Positions 7,572 to 15,545 of a stretch of 64,000 nt of DNA are shown one piece after another. The notes beneath the pieces were generated by a model. That model saw only the letters and a program-made list of their open reading frames with translations. It was not told where the DNA came from and made no database searches. This DNA comes from CAYNZP01 sp964401835 (GTDB lineage: Bacteria; Planctomycetota; Phycisphaerae; SM23-33): assembly GCA_964401835.1 (NCBI GenBank), contig CAYNZP010000002.1:1-64000 (forward strand), in the 5' to 3' direction. A program made the translations under genes and the position numbers. Positions within the stretch are counted from its first letter, which is position 1. Each line of letters opens with the position of its first letter.

Positions 7572-8804
7572 ATGGGTCCTGTTATTGAGAGTCTTCTTAA
7601 ACCAACAAAAAAATTCGTGGCAAAGAAGAGCAAGTTTAAATGTCCAAATTGCCTGAATGGGAACATGGAGACATTCTATCGAGTGGACGATATTCCAGCT
7701 CATTCATGCTTACTTATGGAAACCCGTCAAGATGCTGTTAACTATCCCGTAGCGAATCTTGAATTAGGCCTGTGCCCCACTTGCGGCTTTATCGCAAACA
7801 CTCTCTATGATCCTGCTTTCAAAAATTACAATTTTCAATACGAAGAAACGCAGGGGTTCAGTGAACGCTTCAATGGTTTTCTCGTAGCCTTGGTCAAGCA
7901 ACTGATAGAAGGGTATGACATTCACAACAAGACGATTTTGGAGATCGGTTGCGGCAAGGGGGAGTTTCTCTGCCTGATGTGCGATTTAGGTAACAATAAT
8001 GGGATAGGCATTGATCCTGCCTGTATCCCAAAGCGTATACCCAAAGAGTATTCAGATAGGGTTAGGATAATCAGTGATTATTACTCCAGCAAATACAGTA
8101 ACTTAGAAGCTGACGTAGTGTGCTGTCGACACACGCTGGAACATATATCCGAAACAAAAGAATTTTTGACCACCGTTCGAGAGGCAATCGGAAACAGAAA
8201 GGATGTTCTTGTCTTATTTGAACTGCCCGATACGCTCAGGGTTTTGCAAGAAGGAGCATTCTGGGATATCTATTACGAACATTGCTCATATTTCACTCCG
8301 GGTTCGCTTGCAAGGCTGTTTCGGCAATGTGGGTTTGAAATAGATAAATTGTATCTCGAGTATGGCAATCAGTACATCTTGCTAACCGCTCATCCTTCAG
8401 ATAACTCCAATAGCTCGAAATTAAATCTGGAAGATGATTTGGGTCAGCTCAAGCAGCTCATACAAAGCTTCCCATCGAAGGTAAGTAAAACAATGGGATA
8501 TTGGCGCAAGTTTATTCAGTCTGCTCATAAAGAGAATAAGCGTGGCGTGATTTGGGGTTCGGGCTCAAAAGGTGTAGCCTTCCTTTCAACCCTCAAACTC
8601 GACAGGGAAATCGAATATGTCGTTGATATCAATCCTTACCGACAAGGCAAATTCATGCCAGGTACGGCTCAGCAAATAATAGCGCCAGATGAATTGATTG
8701 CCTATAAGCCGGATTACGTAATTGTAATGAACCCCATTTATAAAGCGGAAATCAAACGAAATCTTGAAAAAATGCGACTTGAACCGGAACTGCTTTCAAT
8801 CTAA
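7572..8804 (+). CDS. Sugar C-methyltransferase-like protein, second paralogue
   Basis: This 410-residue protein repeats the layout of its upstream neighbour: zinc pairs CPNC and CPTC, SAM motif TILEIGCGKGEFL, and a C-terminal domain with WGSGSKGVAFL and VVDINPYRQGKFMPG. The catalytic region reads YYEH, so the Glu-His pair is kept while the first His of YHEH is Tyr. It resembles the third paralogue more than the first, including the CCRHTLEH block. AAAAGGAAAAAGCC precedes the ATG. It probably methylates a different position or substrate, or acts on a related keto-sugar; this cannot be decided from sequence alone. Confidence 0.87.
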   Translation: MGPVIESLLKPTKKFVAKKSKFKCPNCLNGNMETFYRVDDIPAHSCLLMETRQDAVNYPVANLELGLCPTCGFIANTLYDPAFKNYNFQYEETQGFSERFNGFLVALVKQLIEGYDIHNKTILEIGCGKGEFLCLMCDLGNNNGIGIDPACIPKRIPKEYSDRVRIISDYYSSKYSNLEADVVCCRHTLEHISETKEFLTTVREAIGNRKDVLVLFELPDTLRVLQEGAFWDIYYEHCSYFTPGSLARLFRQCGFEIDKLYLEYGNQYILLTAHPSDNSNSSKLNLEDDLGQLKQLIQSFPSKVSKTMGYWRKFIQSAHKENKRGVIWGSGSKGVAFLSTLKLDREIEYVVDINPYRQGKFMPGTAQQIIAPDELIAYKPDYVIVMNPIYKAEIKRNLEKMRLEPELLSI

Positions 8805-8833
8805 TTATTTTGACGACATTTTCGGGGGCAAAT

Positions 8834-10078
8834 ATGAAAATAAAACAAATTGACGAGGGTGTTGCTTTATCTCGTTCAATATCCCTGCAGCCGCAATTGC
8901 CTAAGATACGGCATTGTCCCCTTTGTCATGGAAAAAATGAAACGGAGTTTTTCCACTTAGAAAATGTTCCGCTATTCTGCAATGTTGTTTTCGATAGCAA
9001 AGATGATGCGATTGCCGCTAAACGGGCAGATATTCGGCTTAATTTCTGTAATGATTGCGGATACATCTACAATGCTTCTTTTGATCCTGGATTAATGCAA
9101 TACATTCCTGGGTATGAAAACTCTCAGCATTTTTCTCCTCAATTCAGGCAATACGCAAAGCAATTAGCCGAAAAATTGGTAGACCAGCTAAATTTAAATG
9201 ATAAGAGGATTATCGAGATTGGTTGTGGTGATGGTTATTTCCTTAAGGAAATCTGCCGGCAGGGCCAAAATAAAGGGATAGGTTTTGATCCATCAATGGA
9301 TCTTGGTAGCTCTAACGAAACTGCATTTGGTACGGTGAAATTCCGCAAAGACTTTTACGGGCCGAAATATGCCAATGAGGACGTAAATTTAATCTGTTGC
9401 CGACACGTCCTGGAGCATGTAGATGACCCAGTGGTGTTTTTACAACAGGTTAGAGATGCACTTGGCCAGCGAAAATATGTTCGGCTTTATTTCGAAGTAC
9501 CAAATACCCTTCAAATCCTTCAGGGGAGTTCAATCTGGGATATCCTTTATGAGCACAAGAGCTATTTTCTAAGACAAAGCCTGGAAAATCTCTTTTTGAA
9601 ATCAGGCTTTGAGCCCTTGTCAACCTGGAGTGCATTTGGGGAGCAATTCCTTGCTATCCTCGCAAGGCCTACGTCTAAGCGGATTGATTTAAACACGAAT
9701 GTCGCTCCGGATGGAAGAATTATCAGTTATGTGAAAAATTTTGAATCCAGTTTCTATAGCAGAGTAGCGTATTGGCAAAGCCAACTGTCTAAACTGGTAA
9801 AAGCAAAGAAGAAGGTTGTATTTTGGGGGGCTGGTTCCAAGGGAATTACACTTCTGAACACATTGGAGGATTCGGATAAGCTTATTTCATTTATTGTCGA
9901 TGTGAACCTCCGCAAGCAAGGTAAATATCTGCCTGTTACGGGGCAAAAAATCGTAGCTTCCGAATTTTTATGCGAATATCAGCCGCATGATATCGTGGTC
10001 ATGAACCCTGTCTACATGAAGGAAATAAGCGAAATTCTAGGCAAGAATAATATCCGGGCAAATCTTCTTTTAGCATAG
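8834..10078 (+). CDS. Sugar C-methyltransferase-like protein, third paralogue
   Basis: ATG 8834 is preferred over an upstream TTG (8810) because a GGGGGC box lies 6 bp before it. The 414-residue product has zinc pairs CPLC and CNDC, the SAM motif RIIEIGCGDGYFL, a CCRHVLEHVDDP block and the C-terminal domain with WGAGSKGITLLNT and IVDVNLRKQGKYLP. The catalytic motif reads LYEH. It is closest to the second paralogue, consistent with a tandem duplication. Its TAG stop is followed immediately and in frame by the ATG of the next glycosyltransferase. Confidence 0.87.
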   Translation: MKIKQIDEGVALSRSISLQPQLPKIRHCPLCHGKNETEFFHLENVPLFCNVVFDSKDDAIAAKRADIRLNFCNDCGYIYNASFDPGLMQYIPGYENSQHFSPQFRQYAKQLAEKLVDQLNLNDKRIIEIGCGDGYFLKEICRQGQNKGIGFDPSMDLGSSNETAFGTVKFRKDFYGPKYANEDVNLICCRHVLEHVDDPVVFLQQVRDALGQRKYVRLYFEVPNTLQILQGSSIWDILYEHKSYFLRQSLENLFLKSGFEPLSTWSAFGEQFLAILARPTSKRIDLNTNVAPDGRIISYVKNFESSFYSRVAYWQSQLSKLVKAKKKVVFWGAGSKGITLLNTLEDSDKLISFIVDVNLRKQGKYLPVTGQKIVASEFLCEYQPHDIVVMNPVYMKEISEILGKNNIRANLLLA

Positions 10079-11413
10079 ATGAGATGGTTTGATTTGCTGC
10101 CAGATCAGTTCGGCACAAAGAAAATGTTGAATAAGAATTACAAGCAAGCCGGGGCTAACGTCAAACCTCGTGTCGCATTTATAAGCCAGCCTTGGGATAG
10201 CATCGTCCCTCATAGCTGCCAAAGTGCGATCCCGGTATGGATTTGCTCCATCGCAAATTCATTATCTGAATGTTGTGAAGTATATGTCTTTGGACTGCGA
10301 TTCAGGGACCAGAAATCAACAGAGTTTTGTCACAACGTCAGATACAAAAGATTCTCCCCAAAACTGGATAATTTCCTTCACAGGATCATGCGAAAAATAC
10401 GGACTTTCCCAGATACCAGAAAACCATTATTTACCTCTACAGGCTATTTTCTCGGGTATGCAGCAAAGGTTGCGTTGGCATTACGGGCCAATAAAATTGA
10501 TATCGTACATATACACAGCTGCACTCAATTCATTCCCACTATTCGTTTGATTAATCCCAAAATAAAAATAGTCCTTCATATACACTGCGAATGGCTGACA
10601 CAATTAGATACCGACATGGTTTCTTCTCGCCTGGAAAAAATAGATGCTGTAATCGGCTGTTCTAAGTTTATAACTTCCAGTATTTGTGACAAATTTCCTC
10701 AACATGCTGTCAAGTGTAGGACAATTTATAACGGCGCTACTTTGAGAGAAAACGGAAAGGCGGACGTTGTCGGAAGCCGTAATGGTAAAAAAGCAATATT
10801 TGCGGGAAGGGTATCTCCGGAAAAAGGTGTGCATGTTCTTATTCAAGCATTTAAGGAAGTCGTCAAAAGGCATCCAGAAGCAAAACTGGAAATTGTAGGC
10901 CCGCAGAATTCAGTTCCACTTAATTTTCTTGTAAATCTGAGTGAAGATCCTCAAGTCAAAGAGCTCGAGCGCTTTTATCGGGGCAGCTATATGGACTTTT
11001 TGGGCCAAGAGGCTGACGGACAATTAAAAAAATCTATTTTTTTTGTTGGCCCTACAGACCAATCATCACTTTTTAAACGTTTTAGTCAGGCAGATGTTTT
11101 CGTTTTGCCGTCTGTTTGCAATGAAGCTTTCAGTTTGACTATTTTGGAAGCGATGTCCATGGGCCTACCTGTAGTTGCAACCAAGGCTGGCGGAACCCCG
11201 GAAAGTGTTTTAAATGCCCAAACAGGTCTCCTGGTCGAGAAAAATGACCCCGCTGGACTTGCAGAGGCCATAAGCATGCTTTTTGAAGAAGATGATTATC
11301 GCAGGCAATTGGGAAAAGCAGCCAGAAAACGTCTGGTCGAGGAATTTTCATGGGAAAAGATTTCGAGAGAGATTTTCAATCTCTATGAAAGTTTACTAAA
11401 TGGTAAAACTTGA
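10079..11413 (+). CDS. Family 4 (GT-B) glycosyltransferase
   Basis: The 444-residue enzyme has a Rossmann start (RVAFISQPWDS, 31-41), the inter-domain block KAIFAGRVSPEKGVHVLIQAF (split here as 238-246 and 247-258) and the donor-site EX7E motif at Glu349-Glu357 followed by MGLPVVATKAGGTPE. It is a retaining glycosyltransferase acting on the glycan made by this locus. The ATG abuts the TAG of the preceding gene with no ribosome-binding site; Met16 (10124) is the other possible start. It overlaps the deacetylase gene by 14 bp, so translation of the three genes is probably coupled. Confidence 0.92.
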   Translation: MRWFDLLPDQFGTKKMLNKNYKQAGANVKPRVAFISQPWDSIVPHSCQSAIPVWICSIANSLSECCEVYVFGLRFRDQKSTEFCHNVRYKRFSPKLDNFLHRIMRKIRTFPDTRKPLFTSTGYFLGYAAKVALALRANKIDIVHIHSCTQFIPTIRLINPKIKIVLHIHCEWLTQLDTDMVSSRLEKIDAVIGCSKFITSSICDKFPQHAVKCRTIYNGATLRENGKADVVGSRNGKKAIFAGRVSPEKGVHVLIQAFKEVVKRHPEAKLEIVGPQNSVPLNFLVNLSEDPQVKELERFYRGSYMDFLGQEADGQLKKSIFFVGPTDQSSLFKRFSQADVFVLPSVCNEAFSLTILEAMSMGLPVVATKAGGTPESVLNAQTGLLVEKNDPAGLAEAISMLFEEDDYRRQLGKAARKRLVEEFSWEKISREIFNLYESLLNGKT

Positions 11414-12242
11414 AAATACAATCAGGTTAAACTCAAGGCGTTTCCTTGAGGGGACTTTTCATCGTTTCTCAAGGCACTTAGATGGCGACTTCTTGAACCG
11501 ATCAGCCATTGTATTTGCCCCCCACCAGGATGATGAAGTTCTGGCCTGTGGGGGGACAATAATTAAAAAGATCAAATCAGGCACGAATGTAAAAATTGTA
11601 TTTCTGACTGATGGCCGAAAATCACATTGGCGGTTAATCTCGCAGGAAAAGCTCAAAGCAGTAAGAAAAAATGAGGCCTTGGAAGCAGCTAAAACCCTGG
11701 GGCTTAGGGAAGAGGATGTCATTTTCCTTGATTATCCGGAACGAGAGTTGAGGAAAAATGTCCCTGACGCTGTTCAAAAAACTTGCGAAATATTGAAAAC
11801 TTATTCCCCTCACGAGGTTTTTATGCCATATGCCCATGAGGGTAATGATGATCATATGGCTGCTAATGAAATACTCAGACAAGCGCTTTATCAAATTAAT
11901 TGCCCTGCAGCTGTTTTTGAATATCCAATTTGGTTCCTGAATAATTGGCCCTGGGTTCCAAAACGATTAAATGGCCGACGTAATTTTCCTTCTCATTTTA
12001 AAAAAGCCATTGTTGCCTCGGTTCGGTTTTTAAAGGATTTTCATACGGATGTTTTTGTTGGTGATGCTCTTGAACTTAAAGTAAAAGCGCTCAATAAATA
12101 TTCCAGCCAGATGACACGACTGATTAATAGTCCACGGTGGGCAATATTGGCTGATGTTAGTGATGGTGAATTTTTAAGGCTTTTCCTTCGAGATTATGAA
12201 GTTTATCGAAATCTCTCAGATAGACAGATGCCACCCGGTTGA
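11400..12242 (+). CDS. PIG-L/LmbE family N-deacetylase
   Basis: The 280-residue protein carries the zinc-binding signature of the family, PHQDDE at 41-46, followed by ACGGT, and the second metal ligand His152 in the YAHEGNDDH block. Members remove acetyl groups from N-acetylated sugars such as GlcNAc conjugates. Position at the end of the glycosyltransferase operon suggests it trims an amino sugar in the glycan or its precursor. The start overlaps the preceding gene. It ends 11 bp from the convergent ferredoxin gene, with no visible terminator between them. Confidence 0.9.
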   Translation: MVKLENTIRLNSRRFLEGTFHRFSRHLDGDFLNRSAIVFAPHQDDEVLACGGTIIKKIKSGTNVKIVFLTDGRKSHWRLISQEKLKAVRKNEALEAAKTLGLREEDVIFLDYPERELRKNVPDAVQKTCEILKTYSPHEVFMPYAHEGNDDHMAANEILRQALYQINCPAAVFEYPIWFLNNWPWVPKRLNGRRNFPSHFKKAIVASVRFLKDFHTDVFVGDALELKVKALNKYSSQMTRLINSPRWAILADVSDGEFLRLFLRDYEVYRNLSDRQMPPG

Positions 12243-12253
12243 ATCCGGATCAA

Positions 12254-12442
12254 TTACGCTTCTATATGAATAGCGTTTGGCGGACATGTTTCTTCCGCTT
12301 CCGCGCAAGCATACAGATTCTCCCTTGGCACAATATTTAATTTTACTTTCGCCATGCCATTGTCGCCCAATTCAAACACTTCCGGGCAAATGTTTTCACA
12401 TAACCCACATCCAGTGCAGTCGTTACATACTTTTGCAATCAT
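12254..12442 (-). CDS. Single-cluster [4Fe-4S] ferredoxin
   Basis: The 62-residue protein has the motif CTGCGLC and then C-P. By family comparison with Thermotoga-type ferredoxins, the cluster ligands are Cys9, Cys12, Cys15 and Cys53, and Cys19 with Cys46 are placed to form the disulfide that replaces the second cluster. It is a small soluble electron carrier. It lies 50 bp downstream of the superoxide reductase gene in the same direction and may supply its electrons. AAGAGGAGCTTATT precedes the ATG. Confidence 0.95.
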   Translation of the reverse strand: MIAKVCNDCTGCGLCENICPEVFELGDNGMAKVKLNIVPRENLYACAEAEETCPPNAIHIEA

Positions 12443-12492
12443 AATAAGCTCCTCTTCGCTCCATCTGTGCTTTTATTACCGGCAATGAATAT

Positions 12493-12879
12493 TCACTCCT
12501 GGGTGCATATTTTTTTTCTACTGACCCACGTTCCGTGAAGGTTGCAATTATCGTAGGCTCTCAGTTCATTGATTGGTTGTTGAATCGAAATACAGAACCT
12601 GACCTTGGGGCAGCTTGTGATGGCTGTCAAATCAGCCCTCGCAAGAAAGGTTTGGTCTGCGTAAAGATCTATGAACTGAATAAAATGTCCGTGTTCATTT
12701 GGATGAGCCAGGAGCTTGCCGACCTCTATTTCTACATTAAAACATTCGCCCGGCTTGAAGCTATCAGGAGCATCTATGATGGGAAGATGCTTTTTTTCCA
12801 GGTCTGTAAGATTGCTGGGGTCTGCGGGCTCATTAACTCCGACAAACAAGTCTTTTTTGACAGCCGTAGTGTCACTCAT
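12493..12879 (-). CDS. Superoxide reductase (desulfoferrodoxin family, one-iron type)
   Basis: The 128-residue protein reduces superoxide to hydrogen peroxide without making oxygen, a defence of anaerobes. The non-haem iron site can be assigned by homology: His31 in EKKHLP, His59 and His65 in HPNEHGH, Cys112 and His115 in CNLHG. There is no N-terminal rubredoxin-like desulforedoxin domain. The position of the usual catalytic Glu next to the first ligand is Lys29, as in some relatives with an EKKH motif. GGAAGGAGAG precedes ATG 12879. It lies between a sigma factor and a ferredoxin gene, all co-directional with short gaps. Confidence 0.9.
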   Translation of the reverse strand: MSDTTAVKKDLFVGVNEPADPSNLTDLEKKHLPIIDAPDSFKPGECFNVEIEVGKLLAHPNEHGHFIQFIDLYADQTFLARADLTAITSCPKVRFCISIQQPINELRAYDNCNLHGTWVSRKKICTQE

Positions 12880-12914
12880 TTTTCTCTCCTTCCCGAGGAA
12901 TTTTCATATATTTT

Positions 12915-13838
12915 CTAAGCTGCGGAATCCCGTTCAAAAGCTGAGCGTATCTTGCTTAAGGTCTTTTTTTCTATTTGCCGAACGCGTTCATTCGTCAACC
13001 CAACGACTTTCCCGACTTCTGCAAGGGTTTTGGGTTTTTCTTCGGACATAATAGGGAATCTTTTGAAAATTATTTTACGTTCTATTTCACTCAATGCGGC
13101 TTGGTTCTGGAACAGCACCTCACGAACGGTTTCAATTGCATTTGACCGTTGTAGCTGATGTCTTCGCTCTACGAAATCACTACGTTCCATTTCAGGATTG
13201 AACTCTACTGGGAAATGTTGTCTGAAACGCTGAGTCTTGGCTGCGAGGCGATAGAAACATTTGAGGATAGACCAGCAGGCATAGGTGGAGAATTTAAAGC
13301 CCCTTGACACATCGAATTTTTCGACACTCCGCAAGACGGCCATATACCCTTCGGAAATTAATTCGCCAAATTCAACACATGTAACATTTGCTCGTTTGGC
13401 CATCGCGGGGACAAGCGGTAAATTAGCATGGACAATTTGCCCCCTGACCTCCTGGGCTCTTTCATGCCATTTATCTGCCACCTTCGGAACCTTTGAACCA
13501 CTACCACTTTTTTCCAGAATTGTTTTCAACCGGTATTTAGCGAAGTTATATCGAAGGAATAGAGTTACTTCATCTTTCGGACTTAAGAAGGTTTGTGAAG
13601 TGTTATTGTCACGAAGTTCATTCGGGATCTCAGGTAATAAATTATAACAAGGTACTGCAACATCCCTTCTTCTAGCACCCCAATACTCTTTTTCGGCATC
13701 GGGCTGCGAAAAGGAGTCATGGTGTACATATTCCAACTTGTCAAATTCACCTAAGGGATTATTAATTCCAAGAGTTTTTCTATTTGTGCCAGAATGAGTT
13801 TTAATTAATTTGGCAGATATCTCTGGGTCACTTTTCAT
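12915..13838 (-). CDS. Alternative sigma-70 family RNA polymerase sigma factor
   Basis: The 307-residue protein has region 2 (GELISEGYMAVLRSVEKFD followed by FKFSTYACWSILK, which binds core enzyme and the -10 box) and region 4 (TLAEVGKVVGLTNERVRQIE, the -35-binding helix-turn-helix). Region 1.1 is missing, so it is not the primary sigma factor. ATG 13838, with AAAGGT upstream, is chosen over Met 13889, which lacks a ribosome-binding site and would overlap the upstream gene. Because superoxide reductase and ferredoxin genes follow within 35-50 bp, it may control an oxidative or redox stress response; that is inference. Confidence 0.9.
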   Translation of the reverse strand: MKSDPEISAKLIKTHSGTNRKTLGINNPLGEFDKLEYVHHDSFSQPDAEKEYWGARRRDVAVPCYNLLPEIPNELRDNNTSQTFLSPKDEVTLFLRYNFAKYRLKTILEKSGSGSKVPKVADKWHERAQEVRGQIVHANLPLVPAMAKRANVTCVEFGELISEGYMAVLRSVEKFDVSRGFKFSTYACWSILKCFYRLAAKTQRFRQHFPVEFNPEMERSDFVERRHQLQRSNAIETVREVLFQNQAALSEIERKIIFKRFPIMSEEKPKTLAEVGKVVGLTNERVRQIEKKTLSKIRSAFERDSAA

Positions 13839-13864
13839 TTTCAAACCTTTCAACTGTTCCTTTT

Positions 13865-14317
13865 CTAAGAAGCATAATCCTTGTTCCATGGAGCCAGGTA
13901 TTTTGAAACAGAATCCGGACCGAATTCCTTTGCGGTTTTATATCTGGCACAGTGTTTGTATTTGTCAAAGCAGTAAAATTCTTTGCTTCTTTTTTCCAAA
14001 CTTGGAGAAATCTTTAAAACATAACGAAAGAACGCTAAGCAGTTATCCCCTTTGAATAAGGGGCACTGGGACTTTGGTTCTGAAGTACCATCTCTTGTGC
14101 GGGACAATTCTTTATGCGTGTTTATCCATTTATTATGAATCCCATCTTTAACATAATGCTTGTGAGGATCTTTCACAGAGCCTTCACCCTTGTCTTTCAT
14201 TGCAAATATTGTCACGGCATATACCCCCAGAATCGCTTCTGCGACTCTAAAAAAAATAAGTTCGTGTCCCTGAGATGACTTTAACAAATAAGCCAAGAAA
14301 AAAATAATTCGTAACAT
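13865..14317 (-). CDS. Small cysteine-containing protein of unknown function
   Basis: The frame encodes up to 150 residues; Met40 (14200) is an alternative start, and neither has a clear ribosome-binding site. The first 40 residues are hydrophobic. The C-terminal half has a spaced cysteine pattern (CPLF, NCLAFF, FYCFD, HCARY) and then an acidic/Pro tail. This resembles small bacterial proteins with a C-P-F-F ... Y-C ... C-A-R-Y pattern, possibly metal- or cluster-binding; I know no function for them. It ends 26 bp before the sigma factor start and probably shares its transcript. Confidence 0.55.
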   Translation of the reverse strand: MLRIIFFLAYLLKSSQGHELIFFRVAEAILGVYAVTIFAMKDKGEGSVKDPHKHYVKDGIHNKWINTHKELSRTRDGTSEPKSQCPLFKGDNCLAFFRYVLKISPSLEKRSKEFYCFDKYKHCARYKTAKEFGPDSVSKYLAPWNKDYAS

Positions 14318-14385
14318 TCAACAATTTTAAGCTCACTTAATTTTCAATTAATTGCTGTACTGGCACTGCCCCCTTCTAGAGATGT

Positions 14386-14601
14386 TCAAGCCGCTGGGCA
14401 GGTCAATTCTTTTTGAAGTTTTCTGCCCAGTTCTCTTGGGAGGGCCACTTCCACGGTGGCTAGATACCCATTAATAGCAGCCATGATTTTTTTCTTGGCT
14501 TCAGCTTTTGAGCGTCCATAAACCACACAGCCCGGAAGGCCAGGACACCATGCGCGATATGAATAATTAACCTGATCTGCGATCTTGATTGACAGTTGCA
14601 T
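14386..14601 (-). CDS. HicB-like antitoxin-fold small protein
   Basis: The 71-residue protein contains the partial RNase-H-like fold of HicB antitoxins: a strand with YRAWCPGLPGCVVYG and a helix with SKAEAKKKIMAAINGYL. GGGGAAGGAGAAAAGCTT before the ATG gives an excellent ribosome-binding site. No HicA toxin gene (about 60 codons with a double-stranded-RNA-binding fold) is visible on either side, so it is an orphan and may act as a regulator rather than an antitoxin. It lies upstream of, and in the same direction as, the small Cys protein and sigma factor genes. Confidence 0.75.
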   Translation of the reverse strand: MQLSIKIADQVNYSYRAWCPGLPGCVVYGRSKAEAKKKIMAAINGYLATVEVALPRELGRKLQKELTCPAA

Positions 14602-14845
14602 AAGCTTTTCTCCTTCCCCTAAACTTTCAAAAGTATTTCTGCCCTTACGCAGAGGCCTTTAAATTTCACTCTATTGTCTTAAAAAAGGTTTTGAGTTCAA
14701 TCGGGTAAGCAACCGTTTTCCTCATAGGCAATTACCCTATAAAGTGAGGGGTAAAATCCTATAAGAATTCTCCTTGAATACTGTTATGGCCCCCAAATTT
14801 GATTTGTTTATAAATATAAGCTGATAAATTTGCTAAACGGCTATA

Positions 14846-15529
14846 TCACCACCCTTGGTATTGGACCCATTGGATGGCGTGTTTAAGCAGCTCTGTGGAG
14901 TTATCGAGTTTCAATTTGTCCTTGATGTGCTCCCTATGTGAATTAACCGTCTTAATACTTATGTGAAGCCTTTCGGAAACTTCCCTGGTTGTCAAGCCGG
15001 CCCCAATAAGCTCAAGTATTTCCAGTTCCCTGTCTGTCAAGTTATGGATCAAAGATTCATTTTCACTAGTTTTACTATCCACGAGTTTTCGGATCATCTT
15101 TGATGATATCCGCTCGCTTAAATAGAGTTCTCCCGAAAGTATTTTGCGTAGCCCCTCGACAACTTTTTCTGTTCCTTCTTCCTTGGTAATATAGCCCCGA
15201 GCACCGGCTCGGAGGGCTCTTTCGGCATAAAAAGATTCATCCCTGATCGACAGTACAAGTACAAGCAATTTTGGCTGTCGGATCTTTATATCTTTGATTA
15301 ATTCCAGGCCACTGCTCTCCTTTAGCGTCAAATCCACAATTGCAACATCTGGCTTTGCTCCCATGAGGACTTGCAATGCTTCAGAAGCACTGGACGCTTC
15401 TCCACAAATACTAAAATCAGGCTCCTGCTCTAAAACCATCTTAATTCCCTGTCGGACTATGGGATGGTCATCTACAAGAAGAACCTTGGTTACACCGACT
15501 TTTTCCGGAGCCTTATTTTGTGTAATCAT
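14846..15529 (-). CDS. NarL/FixJ-type response regulator
   Basis: The 227-residue protein has a receiver domain (Asp20, Asp21, phospho-acceptor Asp66 in AIVDLTL, the YITKE lysine block) and a C-terminal LuxR-type helix-turn-helix (LTDRELEILELIGAGLTTRE, then IKTVNSHREHI). ATG 15529 is chosen because GAAAGGAC precedes it and because it clears the end of the kinase gene, 16 bp upstream. It is the cognate regulator of the adjacent histidine kinase and should bind DNA when phosphorylated. Target genes are not evident. Confidence 0.96.
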   Translation of the reverse strand: MITQNKAPEKVGVTKVLLVDDHPIVRQGIKMVLEQEPDFSICGEASSASEALQVLMGAKPDVAIVDLTLKESSGLELIKDIKIRQPKLLVLVLSIRDESFYAERALRAGARGYITKEEGTEKVVEGLRKILSGELYLSERISSKMIRKLVDSKTSENESLIHNLTDRELEILELIGAGLTTREVSERLHISIKTVNSHREHIKDKLKLDNSTELLKHAIQWVQYQGW

Positions 15530-15545
15530 GAGACTATCTGTCCTT

